The position numbers and the translations under genes were made by a program. The notes beneath the pieces were generated by a model. That model was not told the DNA's origin. It worked only from the letters and a program-made list of their open reading frames with translations, and did no database searches. Below, piece by piece: positions 44,089 to 53,880 of a stretch of DNA of 64,000 nucleotides. The stretch covers positions 1-64,000 of the forward strand of contig WJMT01000046.1 in the NCBI GenBank assembly GCA_014727835.1, in the 5' to 3' direction. This DNA is from Candidatus Aminicenantota bacterium (GTDB taxonomy: Bacteria > Acidobacteriota > Aminicenantia > Aminicenantales > Aminicenantaceae). The stretch's first letter is position 1, and the number at the start of each line of letters is the position of its first letter.

Positions 44089-44557
44089 CCAGTTCGCTTA
44101 ATATTTGATCGACCTTCTCTTTATCCACATGGCCGTAATAATCATAATTGACCATGATATTGGGTGCCTGTTCGCATGCACCCAGACATTCCACAGTGGT
44201 GAGAGTGAATTTTCCATCTTCGCTGGTCTCCCCTGGTTTGATGCCCAGCTTATGACTCAGATGTTCGATCAGTTTTTCAGCTCCAAGTATGGAACAGCTC
44301 AGGTTGGTGCACACCTGGATGTGATATTTTCCCAGAGGCTTTTGGCTCAACATGGAGTAAAAGGTCACCACTTCCCTAACTCTTACCGGACTGATCTCCA
44401 GTAAATCCGCCACCCATTGTTCGCTGTCTTCTGAAATATGTCCCAGCTCCCTTTGGACCAGGTGGATCACAGGAAGAATGGCGGCCTGTTTTTTGGGATA
44501 TCTGGAGATAAGCTCCTTTATCTTTTTTTGGACGCTGTTTGAGATTTCAGGGCTCAT
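44081..44557 (-). CDS. nuoE: NADH-quinone oxidoreductase subunit E
   Basis: The 158-residue thioredoxin-like subunit holds [2Fe-2S] cluster N1a through CTNLSCSILG and CLGACEQAPNIMVN. It has the usual N-terminal helical part (AILPVIHLVQRELGHIS). The ATG overlaps the nuoD stop by 4 nt. Confidence 0.96.
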   Translation of the reverse strand: MSPEISNSVQKKIKELISRYPKKQAAILPVIHLVQRELGHISEDSEQWVADLLEISPVRVREVVTFYSMLSQKPLGKYHIQVCTNLSCSILGAEKLIEHLSHKLGIKPGETSEDGKFTLTTVECLGACEQAPNIMVNYDYYGHVDKEKVDQILSELDE

Positions 44558-45876
44558 CTGTCCAATTCTCCTCCGATCATATTGGTGGAGCCAAAAGTGG
44601 GGATGACATCTGCAATGTAATGACCTTTGATCATCTCTTCCAGAGCAGAAACAATATGAAAACAGGGACCTCTCAGGTGAAGCCGGTAGGGCCGATCGCT
44701 TCCGTCTGAAACAATGTAATAACCCAGTTCACCGCTTCCGCCTTCAACAGAAAAATACACCTCTCCTTTGGGCGGTCTGATCCCGTGGCCTTTCATGAAA
44801 AATTTGAAATGCTGGATCAATCCTTCCATGGTGGTGTAGGTGTCTTCTTTAGGAGGGACCTTAACTCCATATTTATCAGATAAAATTGTTGGGTACTTCT
44901 CTTTTTCTGATCCTTTGAGATTGGGCGAAAGTCTGATCTCCTCATCCGGTTTCTGGGTCCTGGCGGCTTTGATCGCTTCATGAGGATTGATTTCTCCTTT
45001 GGCTTCAGGCACAGCCTCTGGAATCTGTTCAATGCACTGCTCCACCATCCTCAGGCTCTGTTCCATCTCTTTCATGCGCACCATGTACCGGTCAAAATTG
45101 TCGCCGTTTTCCCCAAGAGGGACCACCCAATCCAGTTTGTCATAAATCAGATAGGGACGGGCCTTACGAACATCATACTTGACTCCTGATGCTCTCAAAC
45201 AAGGACCTGTAAAGCCGTAATTGACCGCCATATCCGGTGAGACCACAGCTACATCTCGAGTTCTGTCTATCCAGATCTTGTTTTTATCCAGAAGACCTTT
45301 CACATCTTTCAGCACATCCCGGGTTACCTTCATGGCTCTGTCCACATCTTTTTTGAAATCAGGATGAAGGTCACAACGGACCCCGCCTATCCGGATATAA
45401 GAAGTGGTCATCCGGGCTCCGGTGGTCTTTTCGATGACCTTCCAGATCTCTTCACGCGCCTTGATATAGTAGAGAAAAACAGTGAACGCACCGCACTCCA
45501 TGGTCATGGCTGCCAGAGCCGTGAGGTGATCGCTGATGCGGGACAGCTCGCTCATGATGACGCGGATGTACTGGGCTCTTTCGGGCACTGTGACATCCAT
45601 GAGTTTCTCCAGAGTCATCACATATCCCACATTGTTGATAAGAGGCGAGACATAATTCAATCGGTCTGTGTAAGGGAGCAGGTTGAAATATGTCTTGTTC
45701 TCACAGGTCTTTTCAAATCCCCTGTGCAGATACCCCACTTCCACTTCTGAGTTGCGCACCTTTTCTCCGTCCAGTTCCAGCATGATCCTGATGGTGCCGT
45801 GCATGGCTGGATGCGAAGGCCCCATGTTGATCATAAGGCTTTCTTTACGGGCTTCTTTTTGCAGACGTGTGGTCAT
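44554..45876 (-). CDS. nuoD: NADH-quinone oxidoreductase subunit D
   Basis: This 440-residue subunit is the large hydrogenase-like quinone-site protein. Markers are MGPSHPAMHGTIRI, EVEVGYLHRGFEK, TDRLNYVSPL and VEGGSGELGYYIVSDG. Relative to most NuoD proteins it carries about 45 extra residues (roughly 300-345) between the IEQCIEQIP helix and the TTMEGLIQHFK helix. The C-terminus ends GSTNMIGGELDR, close to the usual form. It starts 1 nt after nuoC ends. Confidence 0.96.
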   Translation of the reverse strand: MTTRLQKEARKESLMINMGPSHPAMHGTIRIMLELDGEKVRNSEVEVGYLHRGFEKTCENKTYFNLLPYTDRLNYVSPLINNVGYVMTLEKLMDVTVPERAQYIRVIMSELSRISDHLTALAAMTMECGAFTVFLYYIKAREEIWKVIEKTTGARMTTSYIRIGGVRCDLHPDFKKDVDRAMKVTRDVLKDVKGLLDKNKIWIDRTRDVAVVSPDMAVNYGFTGPCLRASGVKYDVRKARPYLIYDKLDWVVPLGENGDNFDRYMVRMKEMEQSLRMVEQCIEQIPEAVPEAKGEINPHEAIKAARTQKPDEEIRLSPNLKGSEKEKYPTILSDKYGVKVPPKEDTYTTMEGLIQHFKFFMKGHGIRPPKGEVYFSVEGGSGELGYYIVSDGSDRPYRLHLRGPCFHIVSALEEMIKGHYIADVIPTFGSTNMIGGELDR

Positions 45877-45877
45877 C

Positions 45878-46360
45878 TTATTTTCTCAATCGGATTTTAG
45901 GCTGCCTTTTTCTTAAAGGATAATCTTTTCTTAAGGGATATCCCTCAAAACCATGGTACATAAACAAGCGCCTCAGGTCCGGATGTCCGGAAAACTGAAT
46001 GCCGAACATATCATAGACTTCTCTCTCCAGCCAGTTGGCGTTTTTCCATAAAGAGCAGAGAGATTCCACTTTCAGGTCCTGCTCAGGAACCCGGCATTTG
46101 ATCCTCAACCTGTGATTTTTGGAAAGGGAAAAAATGTGATAGACCATTTCAAACCTGGGTTTTTTTCCTTTGTTGTCCACACAGGTCAAATCCAGAAGCA
46201 TGGAATAATCCTGGGGTTTATGCTTCAAAAACCCAAGCACCTCAGCCACAGATTCCTTTTGGACCTGAATGACAATGTCTCCAAGGTCAGTGGTCACACT
46301 CCGGATTTTTTCATCAAACTGTTTTTTAAGCTGTTCTTCTATTCTTTGACGATGTTCCAT
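45878..46360 (-). CDS. nuoC: NADH-quinone oxidoreductase subunit C
   Basis: The 160-residue 30-kDa-type subunit shows the family signature WLEREVYDMFGIQFSGHPDL and GYPLRKDYPL. Its start overlaps the nuoB end by 22 nt. NuoC and NuoD are separate genes here, not fused as in E. coli. Confidence 0.95.
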   Translation of the reverse strand: MEHRQRIEEQLKKQFDEKIRSVTTDLGDIVIQVQKESVAEVLGFLKHKPQDYSMLLDLTCVDNKGKKPRFEMVYHIFSLSKNHRLRIKCRVPEQDLKVESLCSLWKNANWLEREVYDMFGIQFSGHPDLRRLFMYHGFEGYPLRKDYPLRKRQPKIRLRK

Positions 46361-46863
46361 CTTAAATCCTGTTTCTGCTTTTGAATTTTATCCTGCAGTT
46401 TGAGTAAAGCATTCAATATGGTCTCAGGACGGGGCGGACATCCCGGGATATACACATCCACAGGGATGATTCGATCAATCCCCTGGACAACAGCATAATT
46501 GTCATAGATGCCGCCGCTCACAGCACAAGCTCCGCAGGCAATGACCCAATTGGGTTCCACCATCTGATCATAAACTGTTTTTAGAACCGGTGCTTCTTTA
46601 TGACTGATGGTCCCGACCACAAACAAGAGGTCTGACTGCCTGGGAGAAAAAGTGGTCATTCCCACTCCGAACCGGTCAAAGTCCCAATGAGCGCAGGCTG
46701 CAGACATATATTCCATGCCGCAGCAGGCGGTGATAAAAGGATAATGAAATATAGAAAATTTCCGTCCCCATCCAATGGCATAATTCAGCTTGGTGGCAAT
46801 GAAACCGCCGTGAGCCGTCTTCTGATAGTAGCTGTACTTTTGGATCGGCCTTATTTTTCCCAT
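46339..46863 (-). CDS. nuoB: NADH-quinone oxidoreductase subunit B
   Basis: NuoB holds cluster N2, the last cluster before quinone. Seen are ITACCGMEYMSA with the tandem cysteines, CGACAVSGG and VDVYIPGCPPRPE. I start at ATG 46861-46863 (174 residues) because AAGGAG lies 7 nt upstream; an in-frame ATG at 46884 is less likely. The start region overlaps the nuoA end by 13 nt. Confidence 0.95.
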   Translation of the reverse strand: MGKIRPIQKYSYYQKTAHGGFIATKLNYAIGWGRKFSIFHYPFITACCGMEYMSAACAHWDFDRFGVGMTTFSPRQSDLLFVVGTISHKEAPVLKTVYDQMVEPNWVIACGACAVSGGIYDNYAVVQGIDRIIPVDVYIPGCPPRPETILNALLKLQDKIQKQKQDLRWNIVKE

Positions 46864-47198
46864 GCAAATGCTCCTTTTCCCCATGCATAAGCAAAACCGA
46901 CAATCAGAATCAGAATGTAGACAGACATAGAGATCAAAGCCAGGCTGCCGATCTCTTTAAAGATCAAAGCCCATGGAAAGAAAAACACCACTTCCACATC
47001 AAAGAGAAGAAAAAGAAACGCTACCAGATAAAATTTGATGGGTACTGGAGGAATCCCCTTTTGGAGATAGGGACTGCCGCATTCAAAGGGGGTCTGCTTG
47101 ATTGGATTGGACTTTTTTGGTCCGATGATTTTATTGACCATGACCAGAATAAAGCCCAACACTCCGGTTACCAGAAAAACTATTAATAGTTCAATCAT
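46851..47198 (-). CDS. nuoA: NADH-quinone oxidoreductase subunit A
   Basis: The 115-residue protein has three membrane helices and the NuoA signature FECGSPYLQKGIPPVPIKFYL-type segment, followed by FLLFDVEVVFFFPWA. It is the first gene of the nuoABCDEFGHI operon. Confidence 0.96.
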   Translation of the reverse strand: MIELLIVFLVTGVLGFILVMVNKIIGPKKSNPIKQTPFECGSPYLQKGIPPVPIKFYLVAFLFLLFDVEVVFFFPWALIFKEIGSLALISMSVYILILIVGFAYAWGKGAFAWEK

Positions 47199-47215
47199 GG
47201 ATTTTGAGGCAGTAT

Positions 47216-47242
47216 TTTATACAATACAAATCAAAGATGCAA
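47216..47242 (-). promoter_or_regulatory. Possible promoter ahead of nuoA
   Basis: On the minus strand TTGCAT (47237-47242) and TATAAA (47216-47221) are spaced only 15 nt, shorter than ideal. Transcription could equally read through from the lpd gene, 52 nt upstream. Confidence 0.3.
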
Positions 47243-47250
47243 CCATTTAA

Positions 47251-48663
47251 TTATTTTTTTTTTTCATAAATATGAATAGCCCTATTTTGGGCATGAAACG
47301 CAGCTTCTATAATGGATTCAGACAAGGTGGGATGCACGTGCACTACAGATGAAAGCTCTCTGAGCTTGATTTGATTTTGGACAGCACAAACCAACTCCGG
47401 AATCAATTCGCTGGCATGCGGAGAAAGGATGTGAGCGCCGACAATGGTTTCTTTTTGATCTGCAATGATCTTCACAAAACCTTTCAGCTTTCCCACCGTC
47501 ACAGCCCTGCTGTTGGCTCTGAGAGGAAATTTTCCTATGCGAATTCCATCTCCGTACTGGTCTCTGGCCTGTTCTTCGGTCAGCCCTACGGAAGAAAACT
47601 CAGGTTCTGTGAACACAGCTGAAGGCACTGTTTTGTGGTCCATCTTCATCTGAACACCTGCGGCATTCTCCGCAGCAGTGATCCCTTCATGAGAGGCCTT
47701 GTGCGCCAGGAGCTGTCCCCCGGTTAAATCACCGATGGCATAGATGTTTTCAATGCTTGTTTCCAAAAATTCATTAACCTTCACAAAACCTGCTTTATCC
47801 AGCTCCAGCTTCGGCAGGGTGTTTCTGAATTGTTGGGAGTTGGGTTTTCGCCCCACAGCCATTAGCACTTTATCAGCTTCATATTCAAAAGGAGAGTCCT
47901 TTTTTATGGAAACGCCTTTGAGAGTGACAGTCCCGTTTTTGATATGGCTTTCCTGGATTTTCATTTCTGTCAGGATCTCTATTCCCTGTTTTTTAAGCTC
48001 TCTCTCCAAGCTTCGGGCAGTTTTCTCATCGCTGCCCGGGAGGATCTGAGGCATGATCTCCAGTATGGTAACTCGGGATCCCAACCGTTGGAATAATGAT
48101 CCCATTTCCAGTCCGACTGCCCCGGCTCCGACCACCAAAAAGCGGGAAGGGATTTCTGTGAATTCCAGTGCCTGTTGGGATATGACCACTTCCTTGTTGT
48201 TTGCTTTTAGAAAAGGAAGGCTCCCTGGGCTGCTTCCAGTGGCTAGGATAACTTTATCTGCTCTGACTTCTTTATCTTCATTTTGACCTGAAATGATTAG
48301 TTCTTGACTATTTTTAAAGCTGGCTTCCCCATTCATCACTGTGACTTTGTTCTTGTTTAAAAGAAATTCAATACCCTTGACCAGACGGTCCACAGATTTT
48401 CTTTTGTGTTCCTGGATTTTGTTGAGATTCAGCGTGATCTCATCCACAGGTCCATCCCAGATTGGATTGTCTTTCATCTCTCTGAACAATTGAGACTGAT
48501 AGAGGAGGGCTTTGGTGGGGATGCATCCCCAGTTGATGCACACACCCCCAAGTTTTTCTTTTTCCACCAGCAGGACGTTTTTACCCAGCTGAGCGCCCCT
48601 TATAGCAGCTACATAACCTCCAGGCCCGGCTCCGATCACAGCGATGTCATATTTGCGGTTCAT
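47251..48663 (-). CDS. lpdA: Dihydrolipoyl dehydrogenase
   Basis: I start at ATG 48661-48663 (470 residues), where the FAD-binding sequence DIAVIGAGPGG begins and GGAAGG lies upstream. The redox disulfide is GGVCINWGCIPT (Cys42, Cys47). GAGAVGLEMG is the NAD site and HVHPTLSES holds the catalytic His. It is the E3 of 2-oxoacid dehydrogenase or glycine-cleavage complexes; no E1/E2 genes are nearby. It precedes nuoA on the same strand. Confidence 0.95.
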   Translation of the reverse strand: MNRKYDIAVIGAGPGGYVAAIRGAQLGKNVLLVEKEKLGGVCINWGCIPTKALLYQSQLFREMKDNPIWDGPVDEITLNLNKIQEHKRKSVDRLVKGIEFLLNKNKVTVMNGEASFKNSQELIISGQNEDKEVRADKVILATGSSPGSLPFLKANNKEVVISQQALEFTEIPSRFLVVGAGAVGLEMGSLFQRLGSRVTILEIMPQILPGSDEKTARSLERELKKQGIEILTEMKIQESHIKNGTVTLKGVSIKKDSPFEYEADKVLMAVGRKPNSQQFRNTLPKLELDKAGFVKVNEFLETSIENIYAIGDLTGGQLLAHKASHEGITAAENAAGVQMKMDHKTVPSAVFTEPEFSSVGLTEEQARDQYGDGIRIGKFPLRANSRAVTVGKLKGFVKIIADQKETIVGAHILSPHASELIPELVCAVQNQIKLRELSSVVHVHPTLSESIIEAAFHAQNRAIHIYEKKK

Positions 48664-48959
48664 GATGACCTTCCTTCTGGAATCCATTTTCAGTCAAACA
48701 GAAAATCTGCAGACCGTCACATCATTATATATATCATTTGGTTTATCGGTTCAATGAAAATCAACAAACCATTTATTTACAAACTAAAAGTGGACAAACA
48801 CAAGTCCCTTTATACCTCCCAAGGTACAAGCTGCGATGATAAGAAAAGCAACTCAAGACCCAAGGGACAGGAGGACACTGCTTTGTTAATCAGAAAATCC
48901 CTTGACAGGGGAAAGGAAAAACTCAAAAATATTGAAAGCTCACTAAAAGAAAGGAAACC

Positions 48960-51728
48960 GTGCGAAAAGGACGTTTGAGGTCATCCCTGATGGCAGTCTT
49001 GGGGCTTATTTTTTGCTCTCATCTCTTTGGAGCATCAGAGAGCATCCAGTTCTGGGGCCAGGTCCTTGATTTTCAACAAAAACCTCTAAAAGGAATTAAA
49101 GCCACCCTTTGCTTTGATGAGAACTCTTCTGTTTATGAATTCATCACTGATCAAAACGGGTTATTTAGAGCCCTGGGACTGAGTCCAGGAAAATATACGC
49201 TCATCCTTTCTCCCCCTGAATACAAAAGTCTAAACAAAAGCATACATCTTGATCCGGAAGAATTTCTTTTTTTACAAATCACTTTACAGAAAGCAAATCA
49301 AGATGGACCTTCCAAAAGCCGGGCCGTACAAATAAATTTTTCCAGCGCTTCTCAGCATACACAGATCAGCAGACGGCAGATCCGGGAAATGCCTTCAGGT
49401 CACAACATCTGGTCATTGATTGAAAACCAGGACCTCTCTGCAGTCACAGACCGGATTGATGTAGGGGGTTTGTGGAGCGGCATCCCCGCTCTATTCAGTG
49501 CCAGAGGGGCCAGCTCCTGGACCCAAAACCGGTTTTTGTTCAACGGCATGGACATCACAGATCCTTTTGAGGGAGGAACTCCTCTTCTGTATCCGGATGT
49601 CTTTTCTCTGGACCGCACCAATCTGACCAATGCTGCACATCCTCCGGAATTCATTTATCCAGGAGGTTATCTGGATCTTGTCACAGGAACAGAAACCGAT
49701 GACTATCACGGTTCTCTCTCCGGTTATTACACCCAACACTCTCTCCAGGGATCCAACATCACAGAATCGCTTCAGCAGGAAGGCCTTTTCGAAAATCACA
49801 CCTTTGATTACTTGACTGAAGGCAACTTCCGGTTTTCAGGGCCTTTGGGCCGGGAGAAGCTGTCTTTTTTCACCTCAGTGACTGGATCCGACCTTTCCCG
49901 CGATGTGGCAGAGTTTGACGGAGAAAACAAAACCTCTTTTCTCTCAGGACTTTTCAGTCTCAAATACAATGTTTCTTCAAAAAGTTCCCTCCATTTGCTC
50001 TGGACCAGTCAGTTCCTGAATCACTCTTCTCTTGGAGCGGCCAGAGAGGTCCCTTTTTCATCCACCAATAAAGCTTCTGACCGCTTCCACATCATCCAGG
50101 CTTTCTGGGATGGTCATATCAACAGCCAGCATCATTTAAAGGCAGGTCTGGGCTTTGTCCAGGCCAGCCGAGAAACCGACTTTCAGGACAATACCACTCT
50201 CCCCCATTCCCAGGAAATCCTCAGAAATGATTTTCTTAGAGGAGCGGCTCCCTTTGCTGAGAAGAACCAGAGTCAAAAATGGGTGTTCTGGCTTAAGGGA
50301 ACATCGATTTTTCATGATTTTCTCGGACTGCACCATACTTTTCGATACGGCGGAAACGGACAGATTTCATCCTCATCCCAAAATATTGATGTACTGGATG
50401 CTGTCCATCTTCTTTTTTTTAAAGAAAAGCCCCTCCAGATCGCCCGATACAACACCCCTACAGTTCAGAGACAAAAAGGGACTGATCTGAGTTTTTTTAT
50501 TCAGGATACTTTGACTTTCTCCAATCTTTTCTCCATTTATATAGGGGCTCATCTTTCCAATGAAACGGCCTGGGTTCCGAATTTCCAGACAACAAATGAA
50601 ATCAACTGGCTGAATATCTCACCCCGGATCGGATTGATCATCCCCTTATCCCAAGCCAAAACCTCGGTCTTAAAGCTCTCCTATGCTAGGTATTTCAACA
50701 CCCTTCCCCTGAAATATGCCTCCTACGGCAGTCCGGATTCTCTGGGCTTTTTGACTTATTGGTGGGAAGATTCAAACCAGGACAAACTGTTTCAAGACTA
50801 TGAACAGGGTGACCTATTAAGGCGCGGAGGTCCTTTTTACGCCTCCATAGACCCTGAAATCAAGAGGCCGTATGCGGATGAGGTTGTCATCTCCTATCAG
50901 AACAATTTCAAACCGGAATGGCTTTTTTTTGTGTCCGGTTTTTACAGAGTTTACAAGAGCGCTGTCAATACCCTGAATACAGGGGTTCCTTTTTCCCAAT
51001 ATGTACCTGTTTATCACATTGACTCCGGTGATGACCGGATCCCGCACAACTATGATGACCTCCTTTTTACAGTGTTCAATCAAACAAAACAAAGTCTGGG
51101 GCAGGATTTTTATCTCCTCTCCAACATAGAGAAAGACACCAGAGCCACTTACTACTACGGACTGGATTTCAGCCTGATCAAGCGTTTCAATGATGCGTTT
51201 GCAATGTTTTTTTCCTTCACAGCTGTCAATGCTGTGGGCACCACCAATCCGGGAAACACTGTACTGGAAAATGATATCGGAGTGATCGGATCCCTGTTTG
51301 ACCATCCCAATGCCCTGATCAACACGGAGGGAAGACCGGCCTTTGATAGAGGCTACACAGCACGGCTGGGGTTTAAGTATTCGGCTCCTTTTGGTTTTCT
51401 GTTTTCCGGAATCGCTAAATACTATGATGGGCAGCCGTTTTCACGAAAGATCATCATCGAGGGCCTCAACCAGGGGCCTTTTTATATCCAGGCCCATCCC
51501 AGTGGCAAGGCCCGTTATGAATTCAACAGCACTCTGGATCTGAGGGTGGAGAAAAGATTTTTGATCAGCGGTTCTATTCTGAGATTCATACTGGATGGAT
51601 TCAATGTGTTGAATTTGGGACTGGCTACAGAGGAGAACGAATGGACCAGACCGGAATTCCCGCTCCGGTATGCCACTGAGATCCAGTCTCCCCGGGTGTT
51701 CAGGCTGGGTATATCCTATTCATTTTAA
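48960..51728 (+). CDS. Outer-membrane protein with carboxypeptidase-regulatory and TonB-type barrel domains
   Basis: The start is GTG 48960, with GAAAGG upstream. A signal peptide (SSLMAVLGLIFCSHLFG) is followed by a CarboxypepD_reg-like beta domain (VLDFQQKPLKGIKATLC, FRALGLSPGKYTLIL). Then comes a plug-like region (ISRRQIREMPSG, SARGASSWTQNRFLFNGMD) and a long barrel ending LGISYSF. This is the Oar/TonB-receptor-like type abundant in acidobacteria and relatives. At 922 residues it is complete. Ligand unknown; a role in binding polymers is possible. Confidence 0.9.
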   Translation: MRKGRLRSSLMAVLGLIFCSHLFGASESIQFWGQVLDFQQKPLKGIKATLCFDENSSVYEFITDQNGLFRALGLSPGKYTLILSPPEYKSLNKSIHLDPEEFLFLQITLQKANQDGPSKSRAVQINFSSASQHTQISRRQIREMPSGHNIWSLIENQDLSAVTDRIDVGGLWSGIPALFSARGASSWTQNRFLFNGMDITDPFEGGTPLLYPDVFSLDRTNLTNAAHPPEFIYPGGYLDLVTGTETDDYHGSLSGYYTQHSLQGSNITESLQQEGLFENHTFDYLTEGNFRFSGPLGREKLSFFTSVTGSDLSRDVAEFDGENKTSFLSGLFSLKYNVSSKSSLHLLWTSQFLNHSSLGAAREVPFSSTNKASDRFHIIQAFWDGHINSQHHLKAGLGFVQASRETDFQDNTTLPHSQEILRNDFLRGAAPFAEKNQSQKWVFWLKGTSIFHDFLGLHHTFRYGGNGQISSSSQNIDVLDAVHLLFFKEKPLQIARYNTPTVQRQKGTDLSFFIQDTLTFSNLFSIYIGAHLSNETAWVPNFQTTNEINWLNISPRIGLIIPLSQAKTSVLKLSYARYFNTLPLKYASYGSPDSLGFLTYWWEDSNQDKLFQDYEQGDLLRRGGPFYASIDPEIKRPYADEVVISYQNNFKPEWLFFVSGFYRVYKSAVNTLNTGVPFSQYVPVYHIDSGDDRIPHNYDDLLFTVFNQTKQSLGQDFYLLSNIEKDTRATYYYGLDFSLIKRFNDAFAMFFSFTAVNAVGTTNPGNTVLENDIGVIGSLFDHPNALINTEGRPAFDRGYTARLGFKYSAPFGFLFSGIAKYYDGQPFSRKIIIEGLNQGPFYIQAHPSGKARYEFNSTLDLRVEKRFLISGSILRFILDGFNVLNLGLATEENEWTRPEFPLRYATEIQSPRVFRLGISYSF

Positions 51729-51812
51729 AAAATGTTTGGAGAATCACAAAAAATACAATAATATAAAACAAATCAAATGAATCAGTAAGGATAAAAAGGA
51801 GGACTTCAAAAC

Positions 51813-53825
51813 ATGCTTTCCACAGCAGGTCAAATCATCTTCAGTTTGGTCATTTGTGCCACTTTTTTGGCGTTCATGATTCCGGTCATCCACCGGATCC
51901 GGATCATCCTTAAAGGAAAAAAAGACCAACGGTTCGATCACATCATCAAAAGAGCCTGGGATGCTTTCATTAAGGTCTTTTTCCAAAGGTGCACACTCCG
52001 CAGAGATCGGGTGTGGACTGGATTCATCCATCTGTTCATTTTCTATGGAGCTTTGACTTTTGACACCATGTCCGTGAATCACGTCTTAGAGGGGTATCTC
52101 CCTGGATTTTATCTGTTTGGTGGAGGAAACTTCGGGCTTTTCTTTTCTTTTATTGTGGACCTGTTTGCTGTTCTGGTCCTAGTGGCCGTGGTCTTTATGG
52201 CCTTTAGGAGATACATCATCCGCCCGGAAGCTTACAAAACCACTCTCCTTGACTCTGGGATCATCTACATGCTTTTGACCATTGTCACTCTCAGCTATCT
52301 CTACTTCGAGACCTTTTCCATTGCCCATCATCCAGGTACAGAAAGACTGTCTTTTATCGGAGCACCTCTCGCCCAATGGGTGAATCAAGCCGGTCTGTCC
52401 GCCTCTGCTGTGTCTTTACATTTCAATGTTTCCTGGTGGCTGCATGTGCTGATCGTGTTCGGATTCATTGCGTATGTTCCCTATTCCAAATACTTTCACA
52501 TGTTTGCCGGCTCTTTCAATGTACTGGTCAGAAATGAGAAACCTTTGGGTGCCCTGGATTCCATGGATATCGAACATTCCGAGGTGTTTGGAGTGGAAAA
52601 AGCTTCGGATTATACCTGGAAAGACCTGCTGGACACTTTTGCCTGTATGGAATGCGGCCGGTGCCAGGATGTGTGTCCTGCTTTTGAAACTGAAAAACCT
52701 CTTTCTCCTAAGATGATCATCTTTAATCTGAAAAGACATCTGTTGGATAACGGCAAAAAATACATCGCTGAAAAAAGGGATGATATCGATCCTTTGATAA
52801 AAGAGACTGTGACAGAAGGGGAGATCTGGACCTGCACCACCTGCGGCGCCTGCATGTACGTATGTCCTGTGGAAATCGAACATATCCCCAAGATCGTGGG
52901 CCTGAGACAGGGCCAGGTGCTGATGGAAAGCAAATTCCCCTCAGAGCTCAATCAATTCTTCAAAAGTATGGAGACCAACAGCAATCCCTGGGGCATTGGT
53001 TTTTCAGAACGAGCAGACTGGGCTGAAGGTCTGGATGTCAAGCAGATCAAAGATCATCCGGATACAGAATTCCTCTTGTGGGTGGGATGCGCGGGTTCTT
53101 TTGATGAGAGAGGCAAAAAGATCACCCAGGCCCTGGTCAAAATCCTGAACAATGCTGGTGTTGACTTTGCCATTTTAGGCACAGAAGAGAAATGCTGCGG
53201 TGATTCCTCAAAACGTTTGGGAAACGAATATCTTTTCCAGATGCAGGCTGCAGAAGTCATCAACCAGTTTGAACAGTATAACGTCAAAAAAATCATCACT
53301 TTATGCCCTCATGGATTCAATACCTTTCAAAACGACTATCCCAGACTTTTGGATAAGGTACCGGAGATTAAAAAAGAGGCAGCCGAGCACTTCAAAGCCA
53401 TCCAGATTTTCCATCATGTCCCCATGATATTGGAGTTGATCAAAGAAAACCGCCTGCCTCTGATCAATAAAACCGACCAGCCCCTCACCTATCATGACTC
53501 CTGTTATCTGGGACGCCATAACAAAATCATCAAACAACCCAGGGAAGTCCTCAACCTGATCAGCCAAAACAAGGTGAAAGAACTGGAAAACAATAAAGAG
53601 CACAGCTTCTGCTGCGGTGCGGGCGGCGGGCTGATGTGGACAGAAGAGTCGCTCGGCAGCCGAATCAATCATAAAAGAACCCAGGAAGTCATTAACTCTA
53701 AGGTTTCCACTGCAGCCACTTCCTGTCCCTTCTGTCTCACTATGATCCAGGATGCCCTGGAAGATAAAGAGGTCACAGACATTTCAGCCAAGGACATTGC
53801 CCAGCTTGTGGCTGAGTGTTTGTGA
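51813..53825 (+). CDS. HdrD-like iron-sulfur oxidoreductase with membrane domain
   Basis: The 670-residue protein has a nitrate-reductase-gamma-like N-terminus with about five helices. Two 4Fe-4S sites follow (CMECGRCQDVCPAF, CTTCGACMYVCPVE), then two CCG domains (WVGCAGSFDERG to EKCCGDSSKRLG; YHDSCYLGRHN to FCCGAGGG). This is the layout of DsrK/HmcF/HdrDE-type fusions linking the quinone pool to a thiol or heterodisulfide acceptor. The helix domain has several His suited to heme b. Acceptor unknown. GGAGG precedes the ATG. Confidence 0.92.
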   Translation: MLSTAGQIIFSLVICATFLAFMIPVIHRIRIILKGKKDQRFDHIIKRAWDAFIKVFFQRCTLRRDRVWTGFIHLFIFYGALTFDTMSVNHVLEGYLPGFYLFGGGNFGLFFSFIVDLFAVLVLVAVVFMAFRRYIIRPEAYKTTLLDSGIIYMLLTIVTLSYLYFETFSIAHHPGTERLSFIGAPLAQWVNQAGLSASAVSLHFNVSWWLHVLIVFGFIAYVPYSKYFHMFAGSFNVLVRNEKPLGALDSMDIEHSEVFGVEKASDYTWKDLLDTFACMECGRCQDVCPAFETEKPLSPKMIIFNLKRHLLDNGKKYIAEKRDDIDPLIKETVTEGEIWTCTTCGACMYVCPVEIEHIPKIVGLRQGQVLMESKFPSELNQFFKSMETNSNPWGIGFSERADWAEGLDVKQIKDHPDTEFLLWVGCAGSFDERGKKITQALVKILNNAGVDFAILGTEEKCCGDSSKRLGNEYLFQMQAAEVINQFEQYNVKKIITLCPHGFNTFQNDYPRLLDKVPEIKKEAAEHFKAIQIFHHVPMILELIKENRLPLINKTDQPLTYHDSCYLGRHNKIIKQPREVLNLISQNKVKELENNKEHSFCCGAGGGLMWTEESLGSRINHKRTQEVINSKVSTAATSCPFCLTMIQDALEDKEVTDISAKDIAQLVAECL

Positions 53826-53858
53826 AAATCAGATATCGATAGTCCTGGACCTTTCGCC

Positions 53859-53880
53859 AGTCGAGATTGCTGCAGATGCG
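53859..53880 (-). repeat. 22-bp intergenic repeat, copy 2
   Basis: This is the exact reverse complement of 34873-34894. The surrounding 53850-53965 is non-coding and may be a longer member of the same element, with GGTCTCACCGCACC on its minus strand resembling sequence near 34865. Confidence 0.6.

Noticed and set aside
48754..48978. Possible 74-residue gene between lpdA and the outer-membrane protein
   Set aside because: No ribosome site, overlaps the GTG start of the next gene, and no recognisable sequence; kept only as a weak possibility.
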